DNA from: Membranipora membranacea
Taxonomy: Eukaryota > Bryozoa > Gymnolaemata > Cheilostomatida > Membraniporidae
DNA: 64,000 bases
NCBI GenBank assembly: GCA_914767715.1
Contig: OU612066.1
Span: 16,745,001-16,809,000 of the forward strand
Reading direction: 5' to 3'
Shown: positions 1-12,779 of the stretch, in pieces
How the letters are laid out: every line of letters starts with the position of its first letter
How positions within the stretch are numbered: position 1 is the first letter of the stretch
Notes under the pieces: generated by a model
What the model was told of the DNA's origin: nothing
Seen by the model: only the letters and a program-made list of their open reading frames with translations
Database searches by the model: none
Translations under genes and position numbers: made by a program

Positions 1-654
1 TCCTTGACTGTACAGTTCTGCGCCAGCGCAAATTGATTGTTAAGTATTCTAAGGTGACCCCAGACAACAGTCATGATCAGATTTCCAAAACAGCGTCTGC
101 ACCATGAAACAGCCATGCTGTGATCCAACTGATTGTCCCAGCCGGCCATAATAAATGTATTATAACACGTTAAATAATACACCAAAATAATATCCCAAAA
201 AATGAGATATCTTCCCTGATGACTTGGGCACAAAAAGGCAATCAAAATATTTTCAACACTCAGTGGTTTGAAAAAAGAGCTTTCATCCTTGTTTATTCTG
301 AGACATAATCCAGAGGTGTAAAAATCCAGGTTTACATCATTGTTTAATTCAATAAGGAAGTGGTTTAGGATTACAGTCTGGTGACCTATACTACCGAGTG
401 CCCAAGTGCTTTAGTCTATGTAAGGATGGTCTATGGAACAGCTATAGTAAATTGATCTTTTTTAAACCATACTTAATTCGCCACACTTTACGCATCAATT
501 TTTATACCCCACTCTTCTCAGTCTATAGTTGTACAGTGGACTGAGGGCTTTATTTGGAATGGATTTCTATTTAAGTTAGAGGATTCAGAGAGTGGAAATC
601 GAGCCCAGAGGTGAAAAATTAATTTAATTTTAGCTGACGTAATTTTGGAGATCA

Positions 655-960
655 CTTTATGTTAGCTAGAACTAGTTTTAGCTAGCCTCTGTTGGGGTTT
701 TTATGAAATGAAGAGGGTAAGCAATAGTTTAAGCGCCTAAACTGTGTCGGGATAGCTGGTAGTAGCATTTCATTATCTACCACTTTCCCAAAGGTGGTTG
801 TGGTTGAGAAAGTGGTTGATTATGTAATGCTACTACCACCTATCACGACACAGTTTAGGCGCTTAAACTAGGTAAGCAATAAATTTCACCATTTCAAGGG
901 TGTGCGAAAATGCTAAACTTTCGACAAGCAATATACTATATTCCTCTAGGTAGATTTAGG
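655..960 (+). repeat. Dispersed TTAGCTAG repeat, copy 1 (interrupted)
   Basis: This copy carries GTTAGCTAG, TTTTAGCTAGCC and then, after the inserted hairpin element, ATAAATTTCACCATTTCAA. The same order of words occurs near 4000-4100 and, reversed, near 5825-5995. The family is diverged, and no terminal repeats or coding capacity are visible. The edges given are approximate. Confidence 0.45.
725..870. mobile_element. Hairpin MITE with 9-bp target-site duplication
   Basis: Nearly the whole 146 bp folds on itself. The left end TAGTTTAAGCGCCTAAAC is the reverse complement of the right end, and the arms continue through GGTAGTAGCATT and its complement. The element is flanked on both sides by GGTAAGCAA (716-724 and 871-879), a 9-bp direct repeat that looks like a target-site duplication. 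Nine-base duplications with long terminal inverted repeats are typical of Mutator-like elements, so a MULE-derived MITE is the best guess. It has no coding capacity. It sits inside an older dispersed repeat whose sequence resumes at AAATTTCACCATTTC directly after the duplication. Confidence 0.75.
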
Positions 961-3900
961 TCTATCCACGGAATGCTGGCACTTGTGTAATTTTTTACAG
1001 GTATTATTATGTTTAGGCTGCCGGCTGAGTTATTGCCTCAGACTCAAGAATGGAGCATACTGTTATGAATGGTAGCTATGGTATGATGCTTCATAGTCTG
1101 TTTACAACATGGTGTGCTAATAAATCCAAAACATTCATATAGAGTCATTACATTTGAATATAACAAAGCTAAATCAATCAGATTTTCTCTTCTCCCCTCA
1201 AATTGATGCAATTTCAGCAATTTTATGACCACAAAAAATTTTAGTGTATTAATTACCCAAAACTAATTATTGATTACCTAAGATTAAAGAGACTACAAAA
1301 GGTTGCATTGGATTCCATTATAATAATTCATCCGGCCCTTCCTCCTAAATATCATATTCATAAGCTTTTTATTATGATTAGAGTCATCTATTGTCCAAGC
1401 CCAGATTTATTCATTCGATCAAAAAAACAGGAAGCAAGCAAACGAAAAAAAGGTTCATTCCTGAACGCATTCCTAACTTGAAAATCTTAGTTTACAAAGT
1501 AATAAAAGTATAATTACCTATTTTCATGGACTTGGCATAAAAAAAGACTTCATTTTCAGTGTTTCCCAAGTGCTGTTTTGGTTAGAAGGCACCGTTTTCC
1601 CATTTCATTTTTTCCTACCCAGAAGCGCATTGAACAGAAGTTGAGAAGAGCAAAAAGTAAGCCAAACGTTTTAGAAAACACGCCCCCATAGGAGGAGATC
1701 TTAGTTGCGTTGTTGCTGGTTTGATGATGTCAAATTTTTTGATAAAAATAATGGATTGCCGGGCCATTTATTTCCAAGTGCATTTTCCAGACACAACACC
1801 CATATATCAATGTCAATCACGAAAGTGATCTAGTGTTCAATTTATTCAAGTAAAGTTTGGTGGTTGACTTACATCATAGCAGGAATCCATCAAAATCTCT
1901 TCAATATCAGCATATTAGACACCACAGCAACGGAAAAGGCATAGTATTTAATAGACCAAGTTAATAATGACAGGTAATTAATTTGTTTGTCAGCTGTTAT
2001 GCAACAATAAAGTTTTTTATCTGCCCATTATTATCTGCAATTCTTAATCTAATTTACACCACAATGTTGCATGTCTAATGACCTTTTGAGGAATCTCAGT
2101 GACAATCATTCAAATTTTGGTTAGATATTAGGAAGGGTAAAATGAAACATTAGATTTTTTGTCAGCGCAAGGTTTTGAAGTGTCAGGTGAAGGGAGACAA
2201 TGTATTACAGACCGGTCGTGAGGCAACATATTTTTGCTCAATTTAAACATTCAAGGGTCTCTCTTTGTAAAAAAATTTTGATTAGGCATGGCCATAATGC
2301 ATAATCATATTTATGTTTATGGGCACGGCTGACAAAGGGTATCAAAAAATCATGGTTCAGCCCAAAACTCATATAAATAACATTACCAGTCATGAAGCAT
2401 GCAATTTGACCTTTCATAGAGTTGGCAATGGTTATAAAAAATAGGTCTTTTCTTCAGTTTTTCACAGATAACATTTGCTCCTTAGATCAGCCTTTTCCAT
2501 CACAAAATGTGGTTACGGACTTGACACAGACCTAAACGCTTTAGATTTATTTGTTTTTCACATACCATAGATTTCCTGCTTATTTTTATCATTTCCCTAA
2601 AATAAGAAATAAAAAACCTGAGGTGGATTCCGGCAGGGAGTTTTGGATTCAATCAGCTATAACACAACCAAATGGGGAAAACTTATTCGAAGAGCACTTA
2701 AGTTTTTTATGTAGATGCATCACAACCCTAATGCCTACACCATATTTTGCGCTTCCAATCGGGAACATTGTAAACATCTTTTCAATCGCTGCCAGAGTTC
2801 AAACAGGTGTATTGATACCAGAATCGTATATCAGACGGAGAACATTCATTTATTGTAATAAAATATGAAATATAAATGTTGAATCATATTGATAATGATA
2901 ATAATAGAAAAAAAAACAGGCACGCCATTAAAACTTGAGCAGTGCGTATAAACACTAACGTGTCAGATCTTAATTTATCTACATTATTTGCTCGCAGTTT
3001 CACACCCTGCGCTGAGGTAAAAGCAATCAAATAGTTATAATCTTAGCCAGCCTCCTCTTGTAAATACCACCAATCCATTTTCTTATAAGCCTTCCATAGC
3101 ACATTGATATTGTTTCATATTTTTGGATAATTAGCAATTATTTTATCATTGCCTAAAATAGTCAAGGAAAACCAGTCGTTAAAATCCATGACAACTCGCT
3201 AATCCACCAGCGGATCGACACCCTGTCTAGACTCCGTCTGAGACCGAGTGGTACATAGCTGGGCTGGGTACCTACTCGCAGCTCTGTAGCTAGATTGTAA
3301 TTCTGCGTTTTTTTCCCCTAAAAGAGAAGGATTACGGCTTATTTAGCAAAAGGAAGTTTGATTTGAATAGAAATGTCATTAATTTGAGTGGTACCCAAAT
3401 ATTGTGTGTCCTCTTCTATATCCAGTGTCCTTCTAAGTCCTTTAAAAAAGCTGACTGAGGAACAGAGAGTAAATAAATTAAGTCAAAAGAAAATTCAAAA
3501 ATCATTCTGTCACAGATGTGGTATCTTTGGTGATAACAAAGTAATTGATGTAACCTAGCCTTATATTTGATAGGAATATAGTTATGTGGTATCATGGCAG
3601 GATCCAAATATATTATGGAAATAAAAGTTTGATGTCTGAAATATGATTCTACAATAGATAAGCAGTACGATGGCGATTGATACTATATCGTCAAGAAATC
3701 CACGAATGGGGTTGAAGTAAGAAATCTTGACAGAGTAAGGTAAACGTAGTCTATGGTATCTGAGCAAGAGTCAAGAAGTAATCAAATGCAGCGGGTAAAC
3801 CAATTTCAATTCTGCTTTAAAAAATCCCAATACAACATTACTTCTTGAGGCTTGTTGTTTGAACATTTCTTTCCGGTAACTACATCACACTATAGTTGTA

Positions 3901-3984
3901 ACAGGCTTGTGTGAAATGACGCAGTATATGATCTTATTTGAGGATGTTTCAATTTGCATCATACAAAAATCATCAAACTTTACC

Positions 3985-4110
3985 CTAGAGAAGTATTTAA
4001 TATTGGCTAGAGTTTAGTTGAGCTAATTTGTTAAAATAAATGTTAGCTAGCTATAAATTTCACCATTTCAATGGTGAACTTTCCCCCAGCGAGCACTTTA
4101 CTCCTATACA
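3985..4110 (+). repeat. Dispersed TTAGCTAG repeat, copy 2
   Basis: This copy runs from CCCTAGAGAAGTATTTAATA through TTGGCTAGAG and TGTTAGCTAGCTATAAATTT to CACCATTTCAATGGTGAA and CCAGCGAGCACTTTACTCC. It is the best-preserved example of the family and lines up with the reverse complement of 5825-5995 and with 6455-6500. The edges are approximate. Confidence 0.5.
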
Positions 4111-5335
4111 GTAAATGGAAAGCTTTGGTTGGGCTTCTTGCCCAGTTTCTTGGTAGGTATGGATTTGACTTAAAATGGATTTGTCTAATGCAAAGCAAAT
4201 GGTGTGATGGACAACTTAGTTGATCAGTTGACCATGACCATCTTTCCAAAGGATGATGGGGGAACATTTTACCCCTAACCACCAAATTACAACCCCTGCG
4301 GGAAACAGTGGGGCTTCACGTAACAAAAAACCAGTAAATGGGGACTCCAAAGCAAATTAGTTGAAGAATAAAATGTTAATAAAATTAGTATGACAATTTA
4401 TTTCAAATTCGTGGAAAAAATCTAATCTGTACAGATGTATGTACACACTGGATCCAAAACGAAGATACTCCCAAGCTATCTTCTATGACAACCAACATAA
4501 TTATTCATATTCATTTATAGTCTATAAAATCAGCTTTTATCCAAAATTGACAAAATATATCTTGTTGTGTCAGATGGCGACTGGTTCTTTAATTTGATTT
4601 TTCTTACTCTGGTAATTACCCCCTATTAATTTTGCTTGCAATATAGGAGTTATGCACTCTTTTGTATAATTGTGTTGCTTTTTTCAGATTGGCTCCTGTT
4701 ATTGGCGGTCACATAAAAGCTATCTTAGGAGACTCCAAAGCACGAATACTTTTAAGTCTTCAATGTGGATATTAAAATAACAAAAAATAAACGCGACTAC
4801 AACAATTTCTGCGTCTTGAAATGTGATGAGGGAACTAACGCATGATGTGTCAGTTGTGGCTTTACTTCATCATTTCTACATGATGGTCGGCCTCAAAAAA
4901 TATCACATGTATTACCATAGCAGGAACAGTGTTCTGAGGCCACATTACTTAGCAGTCTAGGGGCTATCAAAGGTGAGAAATTATTTGCTTCTCTAGGAAG
5001 TTAGGTGACTTAACGCATATTGCATTAATTTCAGCTAGCTAAAATTTGAGTTTGTATTAAGTTAGGAGATTGAGTCAATGTTAGCTAGCTCAAGATTACT
5101 ATATTTCAACCAGCTACATAAAACTGTTTGTTTTCACAAAACCTCCAACTTATCAAGGCTACAGTCTGAAGCCCAGTAATACTTGATTCAAAGATAGAGC
5201 CTTCCACCAAAAAGCAATTATTTCAACTTTGTTTTAAACATTGTGTCCAGCAATTTATGTTTGTGTCGTACAACCAGAGGCCATAGATAATTATGCATGG
5301 GCCCTGGAACAACAACACAATAATAATTATGTGCT

Positions 5336-5587
5336 CCAGGGGAGTCTTTCAATTAGAAACAGCCAAAATCGCAATCTTATCGCTCACTCAGTGAGTGAGC
5401 GATACCTGCTAGGGGTCTCGCTTTCAGATCGCTCAGTCACTTGATGGAACTATATACATCCTGAGTGAGCGATTTGGGAGCGATTTTCTCTAATTGAAAC
5501 ACCAAGTGAGTGATAATTTTGAGCGATGTGATAGCGATAACTTGCTTCAGTAAAGGATCACTCTTTCTAATTGAAAGACTCCCCTGG
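5336..5587. mobile_element. 252-bp MITE with long terminal inverted repeats
   Basis: The left end CCAGGGGAGTCTTTCAATTA is matched by its reverse complement at the right end, TAATTGAAAGACTCCCCTGG; each inverted repeat is about 25 bp. The interior holds several GAGCGAT/ATCGCTC words that add smaller palindromes. No target-site duplication is obvious. A related but shorter copy is present at about 52388-52515, inside a CCDC77 intron, so this is a family and not a chance palindrome. It has no coding capacity. Confidence 0.7.
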
Positions 5588-5824
5588 AACACTTCCTCTT
5601 TGTGCCCTGTGACTCAGCATGCCCTTTTTACACAGAACCTTAAATCCTATATGTACGACTTATGCATCCAAATTAATGCTAACGACTTAATGATGACGGC
5701 TTCTCAGGAACCTGATATGGCACTTCACCTTAGCGTTCATGATAGATCGAGAGAGCGAGGAATAATGTTTGTAGGATAAATCTTCTACCTTTTTGTTGTT
5801 GTTCCGCATCGACCAATATATTGT

Positions 5825-5995
5825 TTTTCTGGAGTAAAGTATTCGGCTTGAAATGGTGAAATTTATGCGTGGCCAACAATTTACTCGTAATATATAACTC
5901 CAACCCGAGCTGAGTTAAAATATTACTAAGCTATACTTTTTCCAGGCTACACTAACCTCTAGCTAATATTAAATCTTCTAGGGAAATTAAATATC
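5825..5995 (-). repeat. Dispersed TTAGCTAG repeat, copy 3 (inverted)
   Basis: Read on the minus strand this segment starts CCCTAGAAGATTTAATATTA, passes TAGCTAGAGGTTAG and ends ATAAATTTCACCATTTCAA followed by ACTTTACTCC. These are the same landmarks in the same order as copy 2. It holds no gene and is probably an old transposon or foldback remnant. Confidence 0.5.
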
Positions 5996-6399
5996 TGTTA
6001 CCCAAAGGCATTGAGCTTAAAAAATTATTAACTTCTCCCTTAGATATTGAGGAAGGGAAATTGTCAAAACCTGATCACTTTCACATGTAAAATAGTATGT
6101 GATTCTTTCAGATGCCTGTATGGCAGTTTCTACACTTAATAAACCTACAACCAAACTTTTCTTTGCCAATTCATACTAACCTCCCTTAACTTTACTGTAC
6201 ATATTAAACTAGAGGGGTTAATATTAGATTTTTTTCATTTTTATTGGCAGGGAAGATCATCTCATCTCTTCTGAAATGTTGTTCAGAGAAAATTGCCCAG
6301 AGAATATAATCAAAAATATGAAAAGAAGATTTATTTTGGCTTGTTCAGAGGTGACTTAATGTAAGGCTTCACCAATTAAAGGTTAAGTTAAGGTGAGAG

Positions 6400-6530
6400 T
6401 GTGAATTTTATGAAGTAATGAGGTGGTTCAAATGTTCAAATTTTTATTATTTCATGCCTTTGTGAAAGGGCCAAGTTTTCTCCAGCGAACATTTTAATCC
6501 TCAATACTAGCGAAATTTGGATAAGATGGA
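6400..6530 (+). repeat. Dispersed TTAGCTAG repeat, partial copy 4
   Basis: The words TTCTCCAGCGAACATTTTAA and TCCTCAATACTAG match the 3' part of copy 2 (CCAGCGAGCACTTTACTCCTA). The 5' TTAGCTAG half is not recognisable. The call rests on one block of similarity and the edges are approximate. Confidence 0.35.
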
Positions 6531-7393
6531 TATGGTTCTCAAACTATTTCAGAATCTAAGTTTAGTTTACGATGGCGGACATTCAAGCAAATGAAGACTA
6601 GGTAGGTAGTCGAATCAATGATTGCGCTAAGGGTGTCTCCTGTTTCAAATCGGACTGGAAATAAAAACTGTCCCTAGTGTGCTGAAGGCATGTCAACTGT
6701 TATTTGGCTATTTTTTCTTATTTATGAACTGTAAATTTTGAGGTAGATTTCTCCCGTGATCTGTCAGATGAAGGCTTGACCACAAAAATTTTTTTTTTCC
6801 ATGAAAGGTATTAACAATAAAATATAAACTCCTAATTTAGCGGTAATTTACTTTCACCAACCTTGAAGGGTTTATTTTGTGAGTAGTTTTGTGAATAGCT
6901 CGATTTAATATTATTATGTGTTTTTAAAAGAGTACATGGTACCGTACATTCGTATGTCAAAATAGCAGCAAGGATTGCATTTCGAGGTCTCATTGTCATA
7001 ACAATTCAACAGTTTTTTGTGTGATCAAACTTTGCATTCCACCGTCCCGTTGGTATTTATCATAATGACCATAATCCAAACATGAAATTTCCCCCTTCCC
7101 CTCTCCGAAATGGATATGAACTCTTTTTTTTTTTGTCAGATAACTTCTTGTTGCATGACAGGCAAAAATTAGAGTTTACAGAAGAACAAACTGGGAAAAT
7201 GTTATGTATGGTGTCAGATTTGAAGCCACATCCCTAGTCTAAGGGCCCGGACAATAGTAATTGAGGCTTTAGTGGTGCTCTGCTAAAAAACCTCTATCGC
7301 TACACATACAGAAGTCTGGGCCTTGACCAACCTGCCCCCCCTCTCTGTGTGGTTTGTACATTTGGTTACAGAGGTTACACACCTTGACTCATT

Positions 7394-10300
7394 TCATCCT
7401 TCGCTATCTTCATCTTGTTCCATAAGATTCATTGCAGTGGCCATAGACTCTTCTAAGTTCATATATCTAAAGAAAAGAGGAGATAATTACATATTATAAC
7501 GCTGTGTAAGTCCAATATAAGTTAGCCTATGAGCTCAGATGGTTGTGGTAAGTGATTTTTTGCATCGCTTGGTTATCATAGTTGATATCACATGATAAAA
7601 ATCCCCTTTACAACTGTCTGAGAGCTTAGACTAGAAATGAATGCATATAATTCAATTATAAAAATTGGAAAACAGCACAGCTGACTGATGCGTCACTACA
7701 CCAAAGCTTGTCATTTGTCGGCCACTTCTTGGATTACCTCACCAATGAGGAGCTTGAGAAGAGAGCTTGAGAATATCACTACTTAAGGAAACTAACAACA
7801 ACATTTCAAGTGGATGTATGATGGTGGTGAGCTAAAAACTTGACCCAAGTCTGACCTGTTCCGGATAATAATAAAATGATGAACATATTGACATGCAAAG
7901 GATTCAGGGGGGTTTAAAGTGACAGTCCTACTCGGCCATGTTTGGTATGGTTTTTCATTGTCTCAGGCTGCAAAATCATTGAGAGTATGAAATATAACAG
8001 CATGAGGACCTAATTGTAGTAAAACTGCTGCAAAGTCTGAAAATTAGGATCACGGTGGATCTTGCCTCCACCTGGCTAAAATCCACTATGTTCCTAGCTT
8101 AAGATCCTGACTATGATCAATGAACCCACCCATCCTGTGGACCAATGAATGTGGTGTCCCGGATTGAGGTGACGTTATTGACAGGAGTCCAAAACCCACA
8201 AAACTGAGCAGTGTAGCTATAGTTATGAGGTTCTTATGGCATATTAAGTGTGTTTTCTTTCTACACAGCAGTAATAGTGTTTTCTAAATCTTTTATATAA
8301 ACGCCTTACCACTGGTTTGCGGAGAGCTTCCTTTTAATAACAAACTTACTTTTCCCTGACTGTGGCTATTTTCTCCCACTCAAATCCAGCGCCTGCAGAG
8401 TACATTTGCCTCATGGCGTCATCCTCAGCTTTGCCATAAATATAGCCATTTGATTTATCAATCTGGGTCATAATATTACCCATCAAGTCAGCATCCTGAA
8501 GCAAAATAATCAAGCAATTTGTCAATTTTTGATAATTTCATTTAAAATATAAAAAGGAAACTATTTAAATCTTTTGTCAAATTGTGAGCACTTCAATAAC
8601 GACACGGCGTACAGAGTCTTGGACATTCCAAAATGATAAAAATATCAAACTTTATATTTTGATATTATACTACTTTTGACATTACGTGCTCGTTGTATTT
8701 TTGATCATCACAGAGGATCAAAACATAATGTGGATTGAACTATTGACAGTCATACAAATGGAGCTTTATTTGGAAAACCACCAGCTTGGTCAACTCTGAT
8801 GGAAGGCGTCTAATCTAAGTGACATGTTCCTTTCCGCAAGTAAGGAGACTTCCGATTACACAATTAAAATTTTAAAAAGGTGAAATATTAAATCTCCGGA
8901 AAATATGATGAAGCTCATGTACATATTACCGCAAAGATAATCATTTTCAGGCGTTTACAGGTCTACATGGAGAGAAAAGGTAAATACTATTTGTGGAGAC
9001 ATTTTATAATTTTATAAGCTCACCTTGACGGAGAGAGGAAGGAAAGTAACCAGACCATAATCCTCTACCACACCCACAATTCTCTCGTTTAACTTCTTAA
9101 ACTTTGACATAAATCCACCACCCTATTAATAAATGGATAAAAAAATGGTAAGCTGATGCAAACTAATTTTTTACTGAATTCAACCAATAGAGCTGGGACA
9201 GTCAACACAATAAGTTGAAGATAGGTCAGCCAGGAGAAGAGTATCAACATCAAGAATATGGTTAAATCTTTGAATGTGTTTTTACCAGCTATCTTTTATA
9301 AAAATCGCATGCTAAGTAAGGAGTAAGCTTCAAACACAACTGGAAAGGAAATATTTTATGAATTTCCCAAGCTCTACTTGATTAAAAAAAGTCTTTGAGA
9401 AGATTAGGAAGAGTTATTAATTCAACATTCAATGAGGTGGTAAATAGACATATTTATTATAAATTATTTTATAATTCTGCATGGTGACCGCCAGAGAGAA
9501 TGTTATCTAGTACATTACTATAAATGTCTAATTTGAGTGGGTATTCATGGTTTTGTCTGTCATAAAGGTGGGAAGTCGAGAAATCAAAACAGAAATTAAA
9601 TATATTCCGATGACGTCAATGTTTGAGAGGCAGCAAAGCTAGCTGTCAAATTAGCCAATATTAAAAACAAGCTACTTTAGACACCTATCGATAATATATA
9701 ACAATGATACATGTCTCCGTGCTAAGTTCGTCTAGAGGATAGTTCATATAACCAGACAGGAAGATACGAAAAAAAACCCACATAAATATGTGTTATCAAT
9801 GAACTAAACCTTGTCTGGAGGTTTAGTTCATTGGTGTTATAGATCAATTAATCAGGCGAATCATATCGCAAGATATTTTTTGCAGTTGTCCTCCCACCTA
9901 AATATATTTACAAGACGAGACAACTCTGAATAACATGGCAGGCCACTGTTACTCTTCAAGCAATACTGCTCGTCGAAATCTAGGTGCTACCTGAAATCAA
10001 CTATTGGTCAAATCCAAACAATGAGGTATGGTTGTGGGAGCAAGTGGCCTTATGATTTCAAGACAGGCTAAGGTTATGGGTTGCTTTTATGTTTCCTTGA
10101 TTGGTTCGGTTCGTTCATCGACATTTGTGCAAGAATTAACTAAAGCTCCCAGCGGAACAACTCTGCTTTCTGAAAGACAACCCCCCTCATAAGTCAGATG
10201 CAGATGTAAAAAAAGTATGAAGATTTTGACAAAACAGGTCTTCCTCCAGTCTGATAGTGGAAGGGTAGAGATAAATATAGGCGCGATTTGTGGGCCAGAC

Positions 10301-11452
10301 ATATGCATCAGACGAAAGGAAACAAACTTGCTCTACATTACACACTGATCATGTGTTATAATATTGCATGTATATCTCTGATAGATAGAGAGTGAACTAA
10401 TTCATTTAGTAAAATTACCATCACAATGAATTTGGTGTAATGGCCGTGTTCAATTTTACTAATTAGGACTGGGTACATGATAGGTACTGATACTAAATTT
10501 ACTCTAACGATCAGAGTTACACAATATGTTAATAGTGTAGTCTTGATGTCAGCGGGCTACACATATGCTGGTTTCGGTAACCACTCACCTGATCAAATAC
10601 ATCAAGCAGCTGGTGAAGATCCAGTACATCAGTATAAAAGTCTATATTGAAGTCTAGTTTACCATACTGCTCCATAAGATCAACTTTGGACAGAAGGTTA
10701 ACATGAGGCATTTCTATCTGAAGCATTGTAGAGAGGCTAGTCAGCAATACTGATATAAACTTGGACGGCTCTGTGCAGTAATGTGAATCTACTAAGTGTA
10801 CTGCAGTCAACCTGTAGTCTAATTTTTGTGTGAGGTGCCCCACGATGTTCCTCACAGAGTTGTGGTGTGTGAATAATTCTACTTGGCCGGGGCAATCGAA
10901 GAGTATGTATGTTTGCTGTGGTAGTTTACTGATTTCTGTTGACAGCCATTGTTTGTTTGTCTCCAGGAACTCCATACAGTATATGAGTCCGCCGTTTGGA
11001 CCCAAGGAGAGTTCGTCCATCACGTCGGTAACAGTTATGAGATTGGAAACGTTTATTTGGCACTCATATGGTAGCTCGTCGTTTGCAGGATCTAAGTTGA
11101 TTATCTCGACGGTTCTGCCTAAAATACAAATATACAAGAAATAAGAGGTGGTGAAGTCATTGATAAGCGAGATGGGAACATAACCTACAAATTAGCTCTA
11201 TAGCATAAGCAAATCAAGCGAGTATTACTAGTTTTCAGTGGGATGGGTGTGTCTCTTATCCCGTTCTTAATCCAAGCATTCTCTATTTTGCCAATTTGTG
11301 CAAACGGCAATAATGTGGATTAAATCTTCCTCAGTATAGATGCACTGCTTACCCATTTTTGTGAGGAACTCTTTCATTGCTTTGCAATAAGTACTCTTAC
11401 CAGCTCCTGGTGGTCCAATAACAATCTGCCCAAATCTTGGTGCACTAGCCAT
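7394..11452 (-). CDS. GPN2: GPN-loop GTPase 2 (5 coding exons, complete)
   Basis: Exons in transcription order: 11452-11353, 11118-10589, 9122-9024, 8495-8350 and 7466-7394, all with GT-AG borders, giving 948 nt and 315 aa (human GPN2 is about 310). Visible motifs are the P-loop GPPGAGKS (residues 13-20), the family-defining Gly-Pro-Asn insertion (73-75), FDCPGQ (107-112) and LLSKVD (175-180). The start is the ATG giving [16 protein letters not shown], which matches the family N-terminus; in-frame sequence further upstream is not conserved. From family knowledge, GPN proteins are cytoplasmic GTPases that dimerise and help assemble RNA polymerase II and import it to the nucleus. The C-terminal exons keep the family's [11 protein letters not shown] and acidic tail. 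The gene looks intact. No neighbour in the window shares its function. Confidence 0.95.
9798..9832. repeat. Short perfect hairpin
   Basis: AATGAACTAAACC (9798-9810) and its exact reverse complement (9820-9832) are separated by 9 bases. It lies in the GPN2 intron between exons 2 and 3. It is probably the remains of a small inverted-repeat element; no function can be assigned. Confidence 0.6.
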
Positions 11453-12565
11453 AGTAGCGTAAAGAGCTCTCTGATTAGCGCTTCCTTGGTCTTGTGAAGA
11501 AAAAAAAACCAAGTAGCACATAAAACCTGGTTTGAAGTGTTCAATCAACAAAAGAATTCAAAGTTTTGTTACTGCGACATAGCGTAATTCACTTCATACA
11601 AATAAACTGTCATTATGTGGCAGGCTTCCAAGGAGAGTCGTCTCAGGGAGGCAGAGATTACAGTAATGCTGACCAGAAAAAAAGAGCACATAATAAGTGG
11701 ACAAAGCGAACAAGGTAGAAAGAATGGCTGTAGCAGAACCTACTGTGTGTAGATTCAAAGTTGGATCAATCAAGCATTACCAAAACAAAACATGAAGTTG
11801 TCATTTTCAAATAATTAATAATCAATTAATTGCTGGTGGTTTTATCTTGTGGGCCTGGGGAGCTAATATGCTGGCATAAGTTGTTACAGCCGATAAGTAA
11901 TGAGCTTTTACAGTATACTCACTGGCTGTAACAATGAGTTCTTGGTTTGCAAGCAATTTGTGTTTAAAACCTAAAAGATTATCCCCGGAGGCTTCCAGCC
12001 CACAGGCACCCCTTCCAGCAGCCCCTTGGTCCTTGAGGACCTAGACCAGTGAAAAGCCGTTTTAACCCTGGTTTTATCCCATTGATCTAATCTGAATGTG
12101 TGCGTGTACCACCTAGTGAAGAGGTACACTCTGGAGAGAAGTAGGCCTGTACCATCAACCTTACAGGAGATGAAGGCAGATGTGAACAATTAGACTAGAG
12201 AACAATTGGCCTGACCAAAGGAGTAGCTTTTACTCCTTGCCTGACATATACTCTCTCTAGAGTTTTAACTCATATACCACATCTCTGCGCAAACCCATAG
12301 AACTACTAACCCAGCAACAGCATAATTTAGCCTACATAGAAACAGCAGCAGAGCATGGCTTCAGAAAGATCTTGATATCACAACAGACTGAGACTCACAG
12401 AGCTCTCCAACTCATTGGTCATTCCTTGGACATAAACATAACAATACAACATGCTGTAACGTTTTGGGTCAGTAACTGAGTCAGCAATCAATTAATAAAT
12501 TATGAATTAAAATTTATGTTGTTGACCATTATATCATGTCCATTCTGATAATCATTGCTGTTCTA

Positions 12566-12594
12566 TAAAAATTAAATAAATAAATAAATAAATA
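12566..12594 (+). repeat. (AAAT)n microsatellite
   Basis: About six tandem AAAT units. They lie near the 3' side of the minus-strand retrotransposon relic, where elements of the CR1/L2 type often end in short tandem repeats. Whether this one is its tail is not certain. Confidence 0.7.
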
Positions 12595-12779
12595 TTTACA
12601 TCAACTTACATCAAAAACGATATCACGCTAGACCGCCTAGGGGGGCGTAAGGGGCGTGCCTCAGTTTTTGGACATCAATACATAAGGTTTGGACATTGTT
12701 CCAGAATACCATCCCATGGGTAGGGCATTTGGGTTCAGAGTGGGTACATGTACCCATCCAGTAGGGCATCAGTAGTATT

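Larger units (their letters stand above)
1..7393. other. Gene-free stretch left of GPN2
   Basis: No exon chain, recognisable protein or RNA gene was found on either strand. Open frames here are short and match no known family; the longest, about 105 codons at 2551-2868, lacks convincing splice context. The stretch is AT-rich and holds a dispersed repeat family (about 655-960, 3985-4110, 5825-5995 and 6400-6530), a 146 bp hairpin element (725-870) and a 252 bp inverted-repeat element (5336-5587). The last few hundred bases should include the 3' untranslated region of GPN2. A minus-strand AATAAA (plus-strand TTTATT near 6871) is a possible but unproven polyadenylation signal. Confidence 0.6.

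Noticed and set aside
2551-2868. 105-codon open frame in the left gene-free stretch
   Set aside because: No recognisable family, no splice partners and AT-rich composition; its length is within chance expectation for this window.
10830-11144. 104-codon plus-strand frame
   Set aside because: It lies exactly opposite GPN2 exon 2, whose minus-strand reading has clear GTPase motifs.
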